The notes beneath the pieces were generated by a model. It was not told the DNA's origin and searched no databases. It saw only the letters and a list, made by a program, of their open reading frames with translations. A stretch of DNA of 45,531 nucleotides from a virus: positions 1 to 45,531 of IMG/VR virus record IMGVR_UViG_3300043446_005040; one strand, given 5' to 3'. Positions within the stretch are counted from its first letter, which is position 1. Each line of letters starts with the position of its first letter. Made by a program: the position numbers and the translations under genes. Positions 33,668 through 42,026 of this stretch are shown here, piece by piece.

Positions 33668-34339
33668 ATGGGAATAGTAAAAGGCTTAGCAGCTATCAAT
33701 AAGGCAATAGAGCCATCAAACAATCAAAACTACGATCAAAAAGGTCGTTGGCTACAACTTAAAGACGGACAATCTGTAAAAGTTCGTTTTCTTCAGGAAA
33801 TTGATCCTGATTCACCAAATTACAATAAAGATGCAGGATTAGGTATTGTTGGCATTGAGCATACAAATCCAAAAGACTATAAGCGTAAAGCAGTATGTAC
33901 TTTTGAAGATGAAGGTCAATGTTTTGGATGTGAACAACACCGCCGTGATCCAAAAGCTGGATGGAAAGCACGTCCAAGATTTTATGTAAATGTTTTAGTT
34001 GAAGATGGAACAGAAGATCCATATGTTGCTATTTTATCACAAGGAACTGGTCCAAAATCTGCAACACCAGAAATTGGTCAATATGCTGCAGAAACTGGTA
34101 GCATTTCAAATCTTGTATGGAAGTTAAAACGTACTGGTGAAAAAACTGATACAAATTATTCAATCATTCCATTGCCAACCGCTGAGGTTAAAGCAATTGA
34201 TTATTCAAAATATGAGCTATACGACTTAGAAAAAACAGCAGTTCGTAATGTTACATATGCAGACCAAGAAAATTTTTATCTTGGTGTTGTTTCAGAAAAC
34301 TCACAAGAGTCAACCACTTCATCATCTGTTGAGTGGTAA
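33668..34339 (+). CDS. Single-stranded DNA-binding protein, gp32-like with zinc site
   Basis: 223 residues. The pattern GRWLQLKDGQSVKVRFLQEID is like the start of the T4 gp32 OB core. A zinc site of gp32 order follows: His in GIEHTNPKD, then C-x7-C-x2-C in CTFEDEGQCFGCEQH. Next come PRFYVNVLVEDGTEDPYVAIL strands. The C-terminus is Ser/Thr-rich and ends in an acidic-aromatic tip (SVEW), the usual docking tail of such proteins. It coats single strands at the fork and in recombination. Codon use is of the high-expression type, and it has its own promoter and strong AAGGAGAA site, fitting a protein needed in bulk. Confidence 0.75.
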   Translation: MGIVKGLAAINKAIEPSNNQNYDQKGRWLQLKDGQSVKVRFLQEIDPDSPNYNKDAGLGIVGIEHTNPKDYKRKAVCTFEDEGQCFGCEQHRRDPKAGWKARPRFYVNVLVEDGTEDPYVAILSQGTGPKSATPEIGQYAAETGSISNLVWKLKRTGEKTDTNYSIIPLPTAEVKAIDYSKYELYDLEKTAVRNVTYADQENFYLGVVSENSQESTTSSSVEW

Positions 34340-34358
34340 TTAAATAAACGGAGTATTG

Positions 34359-37300
34359 GTGGATTTTACACATTTACATGTGCATTCGCACTACAGTCTT
34401 ATGGATGGGCTATGTTCGCCTGAAGAGTTGTTGCTTGCTGCAAAAAATGCAGGACAAACAGCAATGGCTATTACAGATCACGGAACTTTAGCATCACATA
34501 GAGATTTACAGATTGCAGCTAAAGAGCTGGGAATGAAGCCAATACTTGGTTTAGAAGCATACATATCAGCTACAGATAGATTTGACAAACGTGATATTAA
34601 AAATCGTGATGATAATACTCAGGTTTTTAATCATATAATATTACTAGCTAAAAATCAAATTGGACTTGACAATTTACATAAATTATCGGAAATAGCATGG
34701 ACGGAAGGATATTACAGAAAGCCACGTATAGATTTAGAGATTTTAGATCAATACGGAGATGGGTTAATTGTACTGTCTGGATGCATGAATGGACTTATAG
34801 CAAAAGCTTTGCAAAATGATAATATGGATAAAGCAATAATGTATGCTAATTGGTTTCAAAATAGATTTGGGGATGATTTTTATCTTGAAGTGCAATCACA
34901 TAATGATAAAATTGTAAATGATGGATTAAAAGCAATATCCGACAAACTTGGAATTGCAATGGTTGCAACTGGCGATTGCCACTATGCAACTAAAACTCAA
35001 AAAGCTCTAGAAGAAGTTTTATTAATTCTTTCAACAAAACCTGACCAAGCAGCAAATACAAATTACGATTCAGGTAAAAAATATAAAAATATTTTTGAAA
35101 GATTAAATCATTTATATCCAGACCGCCCGATTAGCTTTCAAGATATAAATGTTTATATACAGTCTTATGATGAGATTAAATCCGACTTTGGTCCAGAATG
35201 GGATGAAAGTATTTATTTGAATTCTATGTTTATTGCAAATAAAATAGAAGAGTATGATTTTTATCAAAATTTACAGTTATTACCAAAACCAAAAAAAGAT
35301 GCACATAAGCAGCTAGTAGAAATGTGCGATACAGCATTAAAAGAAAAGGAATTGGATAATGAAAAGTATAAAGAGAGACTTGAAGAAGAACTCTCTGTCA
35401 TCAAAGATAAAGATTTTAGCAGTTATTTTCTTGTTGTTAGCGACATGGTTCGCTGGGCAAAAGAAAATGAAATCCTTGTTGGGCCAGGTCGTGGATCAGC
35501 AGCAGGATCGTTAGTTTGTTATTTACTTGGAATAACAGAAGTTGATCCAATTAAATATGATTTATTGTTCTTTAGATTTATTAATCCTGAGCGCAATGAT
35601 TTTCCAGACATTGATACGGATTTTATGGACCGAAGACGAGGAGAAGTAAAAGAATTCCTTAGAAAAAAGTTTAAAAATGTTGCTTCTATTTCAACATATC
35701 AATATTTTAAAGATAAAGGAGTTGTAAGAGATGCTTCTCGTGTTTTTGGTGTTCCACTTGGAGAAGTAAATAAAGCATTAAAAGGAGTTGAAACTTTTGA
35801 AGAATTTGAATCAAATAAAAACGTTGATTGGTTTAAGCAAAAATACCCTGAAGTTATTGATTTTGCTTCCAATCTTCGTGGTCGTATTCGCAGTGTGGGT
35901 ATTCATGCTGCAGGTGTTGTTGTTGCTAAAGATCCTATCTCAAATTATGTTCCTATTGAAACCAGGAGCGATTCTAGCGATGACGTTAGCGGTAGAGTCC
36001 CTGTTATTGCTTATGATATGGACCAAGCTGCTGATGTAGGGCTTATTAAATTTGACGTACTTGGATTAAAAACTTTATCTGTGATACATGATACCTTAAA
36101 GAGCATTAGTGAAAGACATGGAAAGAATATTGATTTAAATTCATTACCACTTAATGATAATGATGTATTTAGAGATCTATCAAGCGGTTTTACAAAAGGA
36201 GTTTTTCAAGCAGAAGCTACCCCATATACAAATTTATTAATAAAAATGGGTGTAGATAAATTTGAAGATATGGTTGCATCAAATGCTTTGGTTAGACCTG
36301 GGGCAATGAATACAGTTGGAGCAGAATATCTTGCAAGAAAAAATGGAAATAAATCTGTTCAATACGTTCATCCAATTATGAAACCATTTACTGAAAATAC
36401 ATATGGTGTAATTATTTATCAAGAACAAGTAATGCAAGCTTGCGTACACTTGGGGGGTATGACTTGGTCAGAGGCTGATAAAGTACGTAAAATCATTGGA
36501 AAGAAGAAAGATGCTAAAGAATTTGATGTTTTTAAAGATAAATTTATTGATGGAGCAAGGCGTTTTATTTCTAAAGAAGATGCTGAAAAACTCTGGCATG
36601 ATTTTGAAGCGCATGCTGGTTATTCATTTAATCGTTCCCATGCTGTGGCTTACTCTATGTTGTCTTATTGGACTGCTTGGCTTAAACATTATTACCCGAT
36701 TGAGTTTGTATTTGCTTTACTTAAAAACGAAGGAAATAAAGATACAAGAACAGAGTACTTACTGGAAGCAAAAAGACTTAACATTAAAATTCTTTTACCC
36801 CATGTCAATGAATCGGAATTAGATTTTAGTATACAAGGCAATTCAATTAGATTTGGATTGTCGGGCGTTAAATATATATCAGAAAATATTGGAAAGAAGA
36901 TTATAAATGCAAGACCATTCAAGTCCTATGCTCATCTTTTGGAAGTGGCTGGAGAAAAAAAATCTGGAATTAATTCAAGAGCAATCTCAGCACTCAACAT
37001 CATCGGCGGGGCTAATTTTGAAGATAACCCAAGAACTGGCAAAGAATCTGAAAACTATTATGAATATTTAAATATTCCTAAATTTGACACACGTGGAATA
37101 ACTCCTAATATTAAATCTCAGGTCACACCCCTAGAAGATTTCCTAGAGGAGGGAGTGTTTATATTGTGCGCAATGGTTAAATCAATAAAAAAGGGTAAAG
37201 GTTGGTCAAGAGTAGAGTTGGTTGACGACACAGGATCTATCGGAATATTTCATAGCGAAAATACTCAAATTGAAACTGGGAACATGTATTTTTTTCTAGT

Positions 37301-37625
37301 AGGGGACAATAGAATTCATAAGTATGCTACAATAGATGAAGTAGTTAATTTTAAAGAAGATTCTTTTATTAATTATTTACATTCTGAAAAAATAGAAGTA
37401 CCAAATGGTAAAAATTATATTGTTGATTTTACTCATTATCAAACTAAACAGAAAAAAATGATGGCTCACATTATATATTGTGACGAAGACAAAAATTTAT
37501 ACCGTGTAATTGCTTTTCCAAAAATGTATACGGTTGCGCTTGGAAAAATGAAACCAGGTAGTTATTGTTTACCAATTATAGGTAAATTAGACGACGGAAC
37601 AAAATATGTAAAGGATATAGAATGA
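34359..37625 (+). CDS. dnaE: DNA polymerase III alpha subunit (DnaE type) with intact PHP domain
   Basis: 1088 residues from GTG 34359, chosen for CGGAG five bases upstream; TTG 34356 is the alternative. The N-terminal PHP domain keeps the metal ligands of actinobacterial DnaE1: HLHVHSHYSLMDG, AITDHG, LGLEAY, FNHIILLAKN, LSGCMNG and ATGDCHY. The polymerase part has GPGRGSAAGS, the catalytic pair in DFPDIDTDF, and the third Asp in KFDVLGL. The helix-hairpin-helix region and a C-terminal OB-like domain (VFILCAMVKSIKKGKGWSRVELVDDTGSIG) follow. It would be the phage replicase. No clamp or loader gene is seen, so it probably borrows the host clamp. The stop overlaps the next ATG. Confidence 0.95.
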   Translation: MDFTHLHVHSHYSLMDGLCSPEELLLAAKNAGQTAMAITDHGTLASHRDLQIAAKELGMKPILGLEAYISATDRFDKRDIKNRDDNTQVFNHIILLAKNQIGLDNLHKLSEIAWTEGYYRKPRIDLEILDQYGDGLIVLSGCMNGLIAKALQNDNMDKAIMYANWFQNRFGDDFYLEVQSHNDKIVNDGLKAISDKLGIAMVATGDCHYATKTQKALEEVLLILSTKPDQAANTNYDSGKKYKNIFERLNHLYPDRPISFQDINVYIQSYDEIKSDFGPEWDESIYLNSMFIANKIEEYDFYQNLQLLPKPKKDAHKQLVEMCDTALKEKELDNEKYKERLEEELSVIKDKDFSSYFLVVSDMVRWAKENEILVGPGRGSAAGSLVCYLLGITEVDPIKYDLLFFRFINPERNDFPDIDTDFMDRRRGEVKEFLRKKFKNVASISTYQYFKDKGVVRDASRVFGVPLGEVNKALKGVETFEEFESNKNVDWFKQKYPEVIDFASNLRGRIRSVGIHAAGVVVAKDPISNYVPIETRSDSSDDVSGRVPVIAYDMDQAADVGLIKFDVLGLKTLSVIHDTLKSISERHGKNIDLNSLPLNDNDVFRDLSSGFTKGVFQAEATPYTNLLIKMGVDKFEDMVASNALVRPGAMNTVGAEYLARKNGNKSVQYVHPIMKPFTENTYGVIIYQEQVMQACVHLGGMTWSEADKVRKIIGKKKDAKEFDVFKDKFIDGARRFISKEDAEKLWHDFEAHAGYSFNRSHAVAYSMLSYWTAWLKHYYPIEFVFALLKNEGNKDTRTEYLLEAKRLNIKILLPHVNESELDFSIQGNSIRFGLSGVKYISENIGKKIINARPFKSYAHLLEVAGEKKSGINSRAISALNIIGGANFEDNPRTGKESENYYEYLNIPKFDTRGITPNIKSQVTPLEDFLEEGVFILCAMVKSIKKGKGWSRVELVDDTGSIGIFHSENTQIETGNMYFFLVGDNRIHKYATIDEVVNFKEDSFINYLHSEKIEVPNGKNYIVDFTHYQTKQKKMMAHIIYCDEDKNLYRVIAFPKMYTVALGKMKPGSYCLPIIGKLDDGTKYVKDIE

Positions 37626-37819
37626 CAGAACAAAACACAGAAAACAAAGAAGTAAACATATCAGTTGAGCAAATTCTTGCATCAATTATTAATACAATGG
37701 GAACAATTACAGTCCCTATAGAAAAATTAGTTGAAAATTATGGCGATAGACATGTAGCGGTTAATCAAAATGAAGATAGATCTGTTGAATTTTCTTTGGT
37801 AGAAAAAACTCAGGAGTAG
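37622..37819 (+). CDS. Small protein between polymerase and RecA, unknown function
   Basis: 65 residues starting in the polymerase stop (ATGA). Sequence EVNISVEQILASIINTMGTITVPIEKLVENYGDRHVAVNQNED has an alpha-beta look. I do not recognise a family. Its position, two bases before recA, suggests an accessory replication or recombination role, by inference only. Confidence 0.6.
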   Translation: MTEQNTENKEVNISVEQILASIINTMGTITVPIEKLVENYGDRHVAVNQNEDRSVEFSLVEKTQE

Positions 37820-37820
37820 A

Positions 37821-38819
37821 ATGCCTGTAATAGCAGAGGATATATTAGCTAAATTAGACCCTAAAACTAGACAAAGAATACAATTAGCTACTGGCGTAAG
37901 TGCTAAAAGACAAAAAACTCCAAGTGCTGGATTAAATTTATCTTTAAAGGGTGGCTTAGGGTATGGTAGGCAAGTATTAATTTGGGGAAACAAATCAGCA
38001 GGTAAATCTTCATTTTGCCTACAAATGATTGGTCAAGCGCAAAAAGAAGGTAAGACATGTGCATGGATTGATTCTGAACATTCTTATGATGCTGAATGGG
38101 CTGAAAAACTTGGAGTAGATTCATCTTCTCTTATTTATTCACAAGCTAAAAGCATAAATGACATGGTTGATGTAGCAACCCAGTTAATGGATGCCGAAGT
38201 TGATATAATAGTGGTTGACTCAATTTCTGCCCTGCTACCTGCAATTTATTTTGAAAAAGATAGCACAGAGTTAAAGAAGCTTGAAGATACTAAGCAGATT
38301 GGCGCAGAAGCAAAGGATATGACACACGCTGTCAAAATGTTAAACTATGCCAATAAAAACACGCTACTGGTTCTCATTTCACAACAACGTAATCAGTTTG
38401 GTAGCATGCATGCCACCCACATACCCACAGGTGGAATGGCAGTTAAATTCTTCTCCTCGACAATCATTAAACTTTGGTCTTCAGAAGCTGAGGCTAATGC
38501 CATTAAATCTGGTATTAAAGTTGGCGATAAGATTATTGAACAAAAGGTTGGGCGACCAGTCAACTGGATTATTGATTACAATAAACTCGGACCGCAAGGT
38601 CAGTCAGGACAATATGACTTTTACTACCAAGGTGATTCACTGGGAGTAGATCAGGTTGCAGAAGTACTTGACGTTGCAGAAATGATGGGGGTAGTCCAAA
38701 AAGGCGGAGCTTGGTATACAGTTGAAGAAGAAAGATTTCAGGGAAGAGCAAAAGCTGTTGAATATTTAAGAGAAAATCCAGAAGTTGTAGAAAGATTAAA
38801 AGAAAAAATTTATGGGTAA
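37821..38819 (+). CDS. RecA-like recombinase
   Basis: 332 residues, close to bacterial RecA. Walker A is WGNKSAGKSS (~55). TCAWIDSEHSYDAEWAEKLGVD carries the MAW-like region, VDIIVVDSISALLP is Walker B (~133), and SQQRNQFGS with HIPTGGMAVKFFSSTIIKLW covers the L2 region and core end. The basic C-terminal domain is short and ends in a small helical segment. It promotes strand exchange for recombination-dependent replication or repair. It may be grouped with UvsX-like phage recombinases. Downstream nuclease and resolvase genes form a recombination block with it. Confidence 0.9.
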   Translation: MPVIAEDILAKLDPKTRQRIQLATGVSAKRQKTPSAGLNLSLKGGLGYGRQVLIWGNKSAGKSSFCLQMIGQAQKEGKTCAWIDSEHSYDAEWAEKLGVDSSSLIYSQAKSINDMVDVATQLMDAEVDIIVVDSISALLPAIYFEKDSTELKKLEDTKQIGAEAKDMTHAVKMLNYANKNTLLVLISQQRNQFGSMHATHIPTGGMAVKFFSSTIIKLWSSEAEANAIKSGIKVGDKIIEQKVGRPVNWIIDYNKLGPQGQSGQYDFYYQGDSLGVDQVAEVLDVAEMMGVVQKGGAWYTVEEERFQGRAKAVEYLRENPEVVERLKEKIYG

Positions 38820-38994
38820 TTACGATACTTTTGCAAATAGTAATAAAGATTTAGAAAAGTTAGAAAAAATAAATGGCCGTTACGGATGCAAGTTTTGCAA
38901 AAAAGAGTCAGATACTGCATACTGGGATAGGAATCAATCAAAAATGATATGGGTATGTGCTGACAATCACAGATCGGAAATGCAATTTGACTGA
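38812..38994 (+). CDS. Small zinc-finger protein
   Basis: 60 residues, overlapping the end of recA by eight bases. YGCKFCKKESDTAYWDRNQSKMIWVCADNHRSE holds CxxC then C-x3-H, a small zinc site. Function unknown; the overlap places it in the recombination operon and the next gene overlaps its last bases. Confidence 0.6.
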   Translation: MGNYDTFANSNKDLEKLEKINGRYGCKFCKKESDTAYWDRNQSKMIWVCADNHRSEMQFD

Positions 38995-39295
38995 AAAAGG
39001 AGAAGCTAAAAGAGACGGAGCAAAACTCCAAAAAAATAGTGGTCGTGGTAAAATCCAAAAAGGAGATGCCACTTGGAATGGTTTTGTTGTTGATTACAAA
39101 GAATATTCAAAATCAATTTCAGTATCAGAAGAAATTTGGGCAAAAATTTGTACAGACACATTTAAAGTAAATAGGTCTGCACACCCTTTGCTTAAATTAG
39201 TTTTGGGGGGCGGAAGTAAAAAAACAAGATTAGCTGTATTAGAATGGGCTTTATTTGAAGAAATGGTGAAAGAATGGCAGAAGAAACAGTACTAG
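38987..39295 (+). CDS. Holliday junction resolvase/endonuclease, PD-(D/E)xK type
   Basis: 102 residues from TTG 38987; an upstream in-frame ATG at 38957 lies deep in the previous gene. The pattern GEAKRDGAKLQKNSGRGKIQKGDATWNGFVVDYKEYSKSISVSEEIWAKI is that of small archaeal/phage Hjc-like nucleases: the R..A/G..GRG strand, KGD, then a D-x-K strand (VDYKEY) and the SxSVxxExWxKI helix. The expected E/Q at the usual x position is Asp here (D-Y-K). It would cut branched recombination intermediates. It is next to recA; a RuvC-like resolvase lies 1.4 kb on. Confidence 0.6.
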   Translation: MTEKGEAKRDGAKLQKNSGRGKIQKGDATWNGFVVDYKEYSKSISVSEEIWAKICTDTFKVNRSAHPLLKLVLGGGSKKTRLAVLEWALFEEMVKEWQKKQY

Positions 39296-39600
39296 AACAA
39301 TTATCAAAAATTACAGAGTTTAATGATATGTCAGAATATATGCAAGATAAAGATCTTGATCAGGCACTGGAATTGATAATTAAATTAATATCAAAACCAG
39401 ATGTGCCACCATCTGCAGCTCCATCTTTAATAGTTAAACTACAATCAATAAGCGCAAAATTGTCAATACAGGCAAGATACTATACAACCTTTCAAAAAGG
39501 TGGAGAAAATTCAAAGAAAAAGAATACATACTACACTGCATCGGAAGCAATAGATAAACTTGTTGATGCTTTAAAATATTCAGCAAGGTATGGTATTTAA
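39274..39600 (+). CDS. Helical phage protein of unknown function (108 aa)
   Basis: Overlaps the resolvase gene by 22 bases. It is helical throughout: DMSEYMQDKDLDQALELIIKLISKP, PPSAAPSLIVKLQSISAKLSIQARYYTTF, then ASEAIDKLVDALKYSARYGI. I recall similar genes next to Cas4-like nucleases in actinophages, with no known function. Its stop abuts the nuclease TTG start directly. Confidence 0.6.
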   Translation: MAEETVLEQLSKITEFNDMSEYMQDKDLDQALELIIKLISKPDVPPSAAPSLIVKLQSISAKLSIQARYYTTFQKGGENSKKKNTYYTASEAIDKLVDALKYSARYGI

Positions 39601-40380
39601 TTGACTATCACAACTCTAAAAATTAAAAAAAAGCCAGGAGGTTTTGATAAAGAAAAATTTCTTAAGGAATTTTATGATACTTATGAATCTAAAGCTGGAT
39701 TTACAGAAAAGAAAACGTTTTCTCCAAGCACATTGGGATATGGGCATGGTAATTGCGCTAGGTACTGGTTCATAGCGTTCACAGGAGCAGATTTTAAAGA
39801 TACTGCAACGGTTAAATCTAAAGCTAAAATGGAAAACGGAACCTTTGCTCACGATAGGTTACAGCAAAGATTGAGTAAAATGAATCAATCTTATAAAGTT
39901 GTTGCTCATGAAATTGATACTGTTTATCAAGATCCACCTATACATGGATATCAAGATAGTTTAATCCAAGATTTAGAAAATGATTTAATGCTTCCATTTG
40001 AAATTAAAACCGCAGAAGATAGTCAATGGTTAAATAAAAATTTTACAGGAGAACCCTCAGCAAACCATAAAATACAATTATTAACTTATATGAAAATTTG
40101 GGGACATAAGCACGGAGTCTTTATGTATGAAGATAAAAATGATCAAGAGTTATGCCTTATTGTAATTTCAATGGATGAAGAAAATACACAATTAATTGAT
40201 TATGTTTTTGATTGGTTGCGAGGAGTTTATGATATATTTTTGGCAGAAACTTTGCCAAACAGAGCATTTGAAAAAACTTCATATGCTTGTAAAGGTTGTC
40301 CAGTCAGAGATGTTTGCTGGAAACAAATGAAAAATGATGAGGGGCAGGTTATTTATCCTGCTATGCAGACTAAACTATGA
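39601..40380 (+). CDS. Cas4/RecB-like exonuclease with iron-sulfur cysteines
   Basis: 259 residues from TTG 39601. A PD-(D/E)xK core: ENGTFAHDRLQQRL (His at ~84), GYQDSLIQD (Asp, ~120), LPFEIKTAE (E-x-K, ~138). The four Cys of a Cas4-like Fe-S cluster are placed as usual: one in GNCARYW near the N-terminus and C-x2-C-x5-C (ACKGCPVRDVCW) at the end. Cas4-like enzymes degrade DNA to make single-stranded ends. No cas genes or repeats are nearby, so the job here is probably recombination with the phage RecA and resolvases, or host DNA breakdown. Confidence 0.8.
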   Translation: MTITTLKIKKKPGGFDKEKFLKEFYDTYESKAGFTEKKTFSPSTLGYGHGNCARYWFIAFTGADFKDTATVKSKAKMENGTFAHDRLQQRLSKMNQSYKVVAHEIDTVYQDPPIHGYQDSLIQDLENDLMLPFEIKTAEDSQWLNKNFTGEPSANHKIQLLTYMKIWGHKHGVFMYEDKNDQELCLIVISMDEENTQLIDYVFDWLRGVYDIFLAETLPNRAFEKTSYACKGCPVRDVCWKQMKNDEGQVIYPAMQTKL

Positions 40381-40658
40381 TTTGTGATTACGAAGAATGT
40401 AACAATCAATTTGAACCAAGAACACATAATCAGAAATATTGTTCCGATGAATGTTGTAAAATTGCTACAAACTTAAAAATAAAAGAAAAATATTATTATA
40501 AAAAAGCAAGGGCATCAGGAGTTAAATTTACATGTAAAAATCGAGGATGCAGCCAAATTTTAAGTAAATTTACAACAGATTTAATTTGTGAAAATTGTAA
40601 AGCAAAGCAACGAACAAAAGATCGTAAAGAAATAATGGATATTTTAAATGGCAACTAA
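40377..40658 (+). CDS. Double zinc-finger protein
   Basis: 93 residues, ATGA overlap with the nuclease gene. Two Cys clusters: N-terminal CDYEECNNQF...KYCSDECC (zinc finger of the kind seen in phage and transposon proteins) and a later CKNRGCSQIL...CENCKAK ribbon, with a basic middle (KIKEKYYYKKARASG). A DNA-binding role is plausible. No family name can be given with confidence. Confidence 0.65.
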   Translation: MICDYEECNNQFEPRTHNQKYCSDECCKIATNLKIKEKYYYKKARASGVKFTCKNRGCSQILSKFTTDLICENCKAKQRTKDRKEIMDILNGN

Positions 40659-41175
40659 AGTTTTAGGGATAGATGCAAGTACAAATAGCATTGCTTTTTG
40701 TCTTTTTGATGGCGATACCCCAGTAAAATGGGGAGAATTAATGTTCCATGGATCTACTGTATATGAAAGAATTTTGGATGCTAAGCGTAAAGTACGTGCA
40801 ATTCGTGAGCGTTTAAACTATGATACAATATGTATAGAAGCTGCAGTATCTGTAAAATCTGTAGCAACTGGCTTAAAGATGGCTTATATGTTTGGAACTA
40901 TTATGGGGGAATTGATGTATGACGACACAAAAGTTGTTGAAGTTCATCCTTTAAAATGGCAGGGCTATATTAATAACCCTAATTTTACAAAAGCTGAAAA
41001 AGAAAATGTAAAAAAAGAATTTCCAGGTAAAAGTGAATCTTGGTATAAAAATAAAATAAGAGAATTAAGGAAACAAAGAACAATAAAATTTGCTTCCACT
41101 TTGGGCATTTACACAGAAAATGATAATGTTGCAGATGCCGTAGGGATAGCATGGTGGGGATCAAATGGACAATAA
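40648..41175 (+). CDS. RuvC-like Holliday junction resolvase
   Basis: 175 residues, normal for RuvC. The RNase-H fold acidic residues are present: LGIDASTNSIAFCLF (first Asp, ~7), DTICIEAAVSV (Glu, ~70) and NDNVADAVGIAWW near the C-terminus (Asp pair). A central insertion FTKAEKENVKKEFPGKSESWYKNK is more charged than in bacterial RuvC. It cuts four-way junctions or branched DNA before packaging. It overlaps its neighbours on both sides by about 10 bases. Confidence 0.85.
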   Translation: MATKVLGIDASTNSIAFCLFDGDTPVKWGELMFHGSTVYERILDAKRKVRAIRERLNYDTICIEAAVSVKSVATGLKMAYMFGTIMGELMYDDTKVVEVHPLKWQGYINNPNFTKAEKENVKKEFPGKSESWYKNKIRELRKQRTIKFASTLGIYTENDNVADAVGIAWWGSNGQ

Positions 41176-41317
41176 TTTATATAAATCAAAAGCTTGGCTA
41201 TATAAAAGATATATTGTTGAGCGTAAAAATATAGTAGATATAGCAAAGGAAGCTGGTTGTAGCCATATGACAATCCAAAGATATTTAGAGAAACATGGGT
41301 TGATTAAAAAAAGATAA
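41165..41317 (+). CDS. 50-residue helix-turn-helix protein
   Basis: ATG at 41165 overlaps the ruvC-like end by 11 bases, and its TAA overlaps the next ATG by one (TAATG). The protein is basic, with an HTH of resolvase/Hin or sigma-region-4 style: WLYKRYIVERKNIVDIAKEAG then CSHMTIQRYLEKHGLIKKR. The turn and recognition helix (SHMTIQRYLEKHG) are clear. It is easily missed because of its size. It may regulate late genes such as terminase, or act with terminase on DNA; both are inference. Confidence 0.7.
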   Translation: MDNNLYKSKAWLYKRYIVERKNIVDIAKEAGCSHMTIQRYLEKHGLIKKR

Positions 41318-41505
41318 TGCCTACTTATGAATATAGTTGTATAGAATGCGAGACAACAGAAGAAATTACAAGAGGAATAAAAGAAGAAGAAACTATTCCT
41401 CCGTGCCCAGTGTGCGGTTATAGAATGACAAAAGTTTATAGCACGTTTGGAATTAATTTAAAGGGATCTGGTTTTTATAGCACAGATAATAAAAAAGGAA
41501 AATAA
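41317..41505 (+). CDS. FmdB-like zinc-ribbon protein
   Basis: 62 residues. PTYEYSCIECETTEEI at the N-terminus and PPCPVCGYRMTKVYSTFG form the FmdB/CxxC_CxxC ribbon found in bacteria and phages as putative regulators. Linked by TAATG overlaps to genes on both sides, so it is translated with the small HTH and the small terminase. Confidence 0.75.
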   Translation: MPTYEYSCIECETTEEITRGIKEEETIPPCPVCGYRMTKVYSTFGINLKGSGFYSTDNKKGK

Positions 41506-42026
41506 TGAGTGAAATAGAATTGTCTGATCAATTTGATCAAATGAATAAAGTCGTTTCAGAATTTATAAAAGGCAGTAATGTTAATGATATTGCTAAACAA
41601 TTTGATTTGAAGCCAATTCAAGTTTCTAACATGCTCAACGCTTGGCGTGAAATAATGCATAGTGATAATGGAATACGTGAACGTGCTAAAGAAGCCCTAG
41701 GCGCAGCAGATCAACACTATTCTATGGTTATTAACGAAGCTTGGAATACAGTAAACCAAGCAAATGTTCAAGATGATTTAAGGACAAAAGCACAAGCATT
41801 AAAACTTGTTGCAGATGTTGAACAAAAAAGAATTGATATGTTACAAAAAGCTGGCGTTATTGAAAAAAATGAAATGGCTGATCAAATACTTGAAACAGAA
41901 CGTAAACAAGAACTGCTTGTTGCTATTTTAAGAGATGTTACTTCTTCTTGTAATACATGTAAGCAAGAAGTAGCTAGAAGATTATCTGAAGTTACAAATA
42001 GAGTAGAGGTAATATCAGTTGACTGA
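41505..42026 (+). CDS. Terminase small subunit (probable)
   Basis: 173 residues. An N-terminal HTH (SNVNDIAKQFDLKPIQVSNMLNAWREIM, ~25-52) is followed by a long helical part (QHYSMVINEAWNTVNQ...TKAQALKLVADVEQKRIDMLQ), the usual plan of small terminases, which form a ring that binds the packaging site. A late CNTC pair is odd. It lies directly before the large terminase, overlapping it by eight bases, which supports the call. Confidence 0.7.
   Translation: MSEIELSDQFDQMNKVVSEFIKGSNVNDIAKQFDLKPIQVSNMLNAWREIMHSDNGIRERAKEALGAADQHYSMVINEAWNTVNQANVQDDLRTKAQALKLVADVEQKRIDMLQKAGVIEKNEMADQILETERKQELLVAILRDVTSSCNTCKQEVARRLSEVTNRVEVISVD

Noticed and set aside
38957-38986. ATG at 38957 as start of the resolvase
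   Set aside because: It would overlap the zinc-finger gene by over 30 bases; the resolvase-like sequence begins after TTG 38987.
39601-40380. Cas4-like gene as a sign of a CRISPR system
   Set aside because: No cas1, cas2 or repeat array is present; free-standing Cas4-like nucleases are common in phages.
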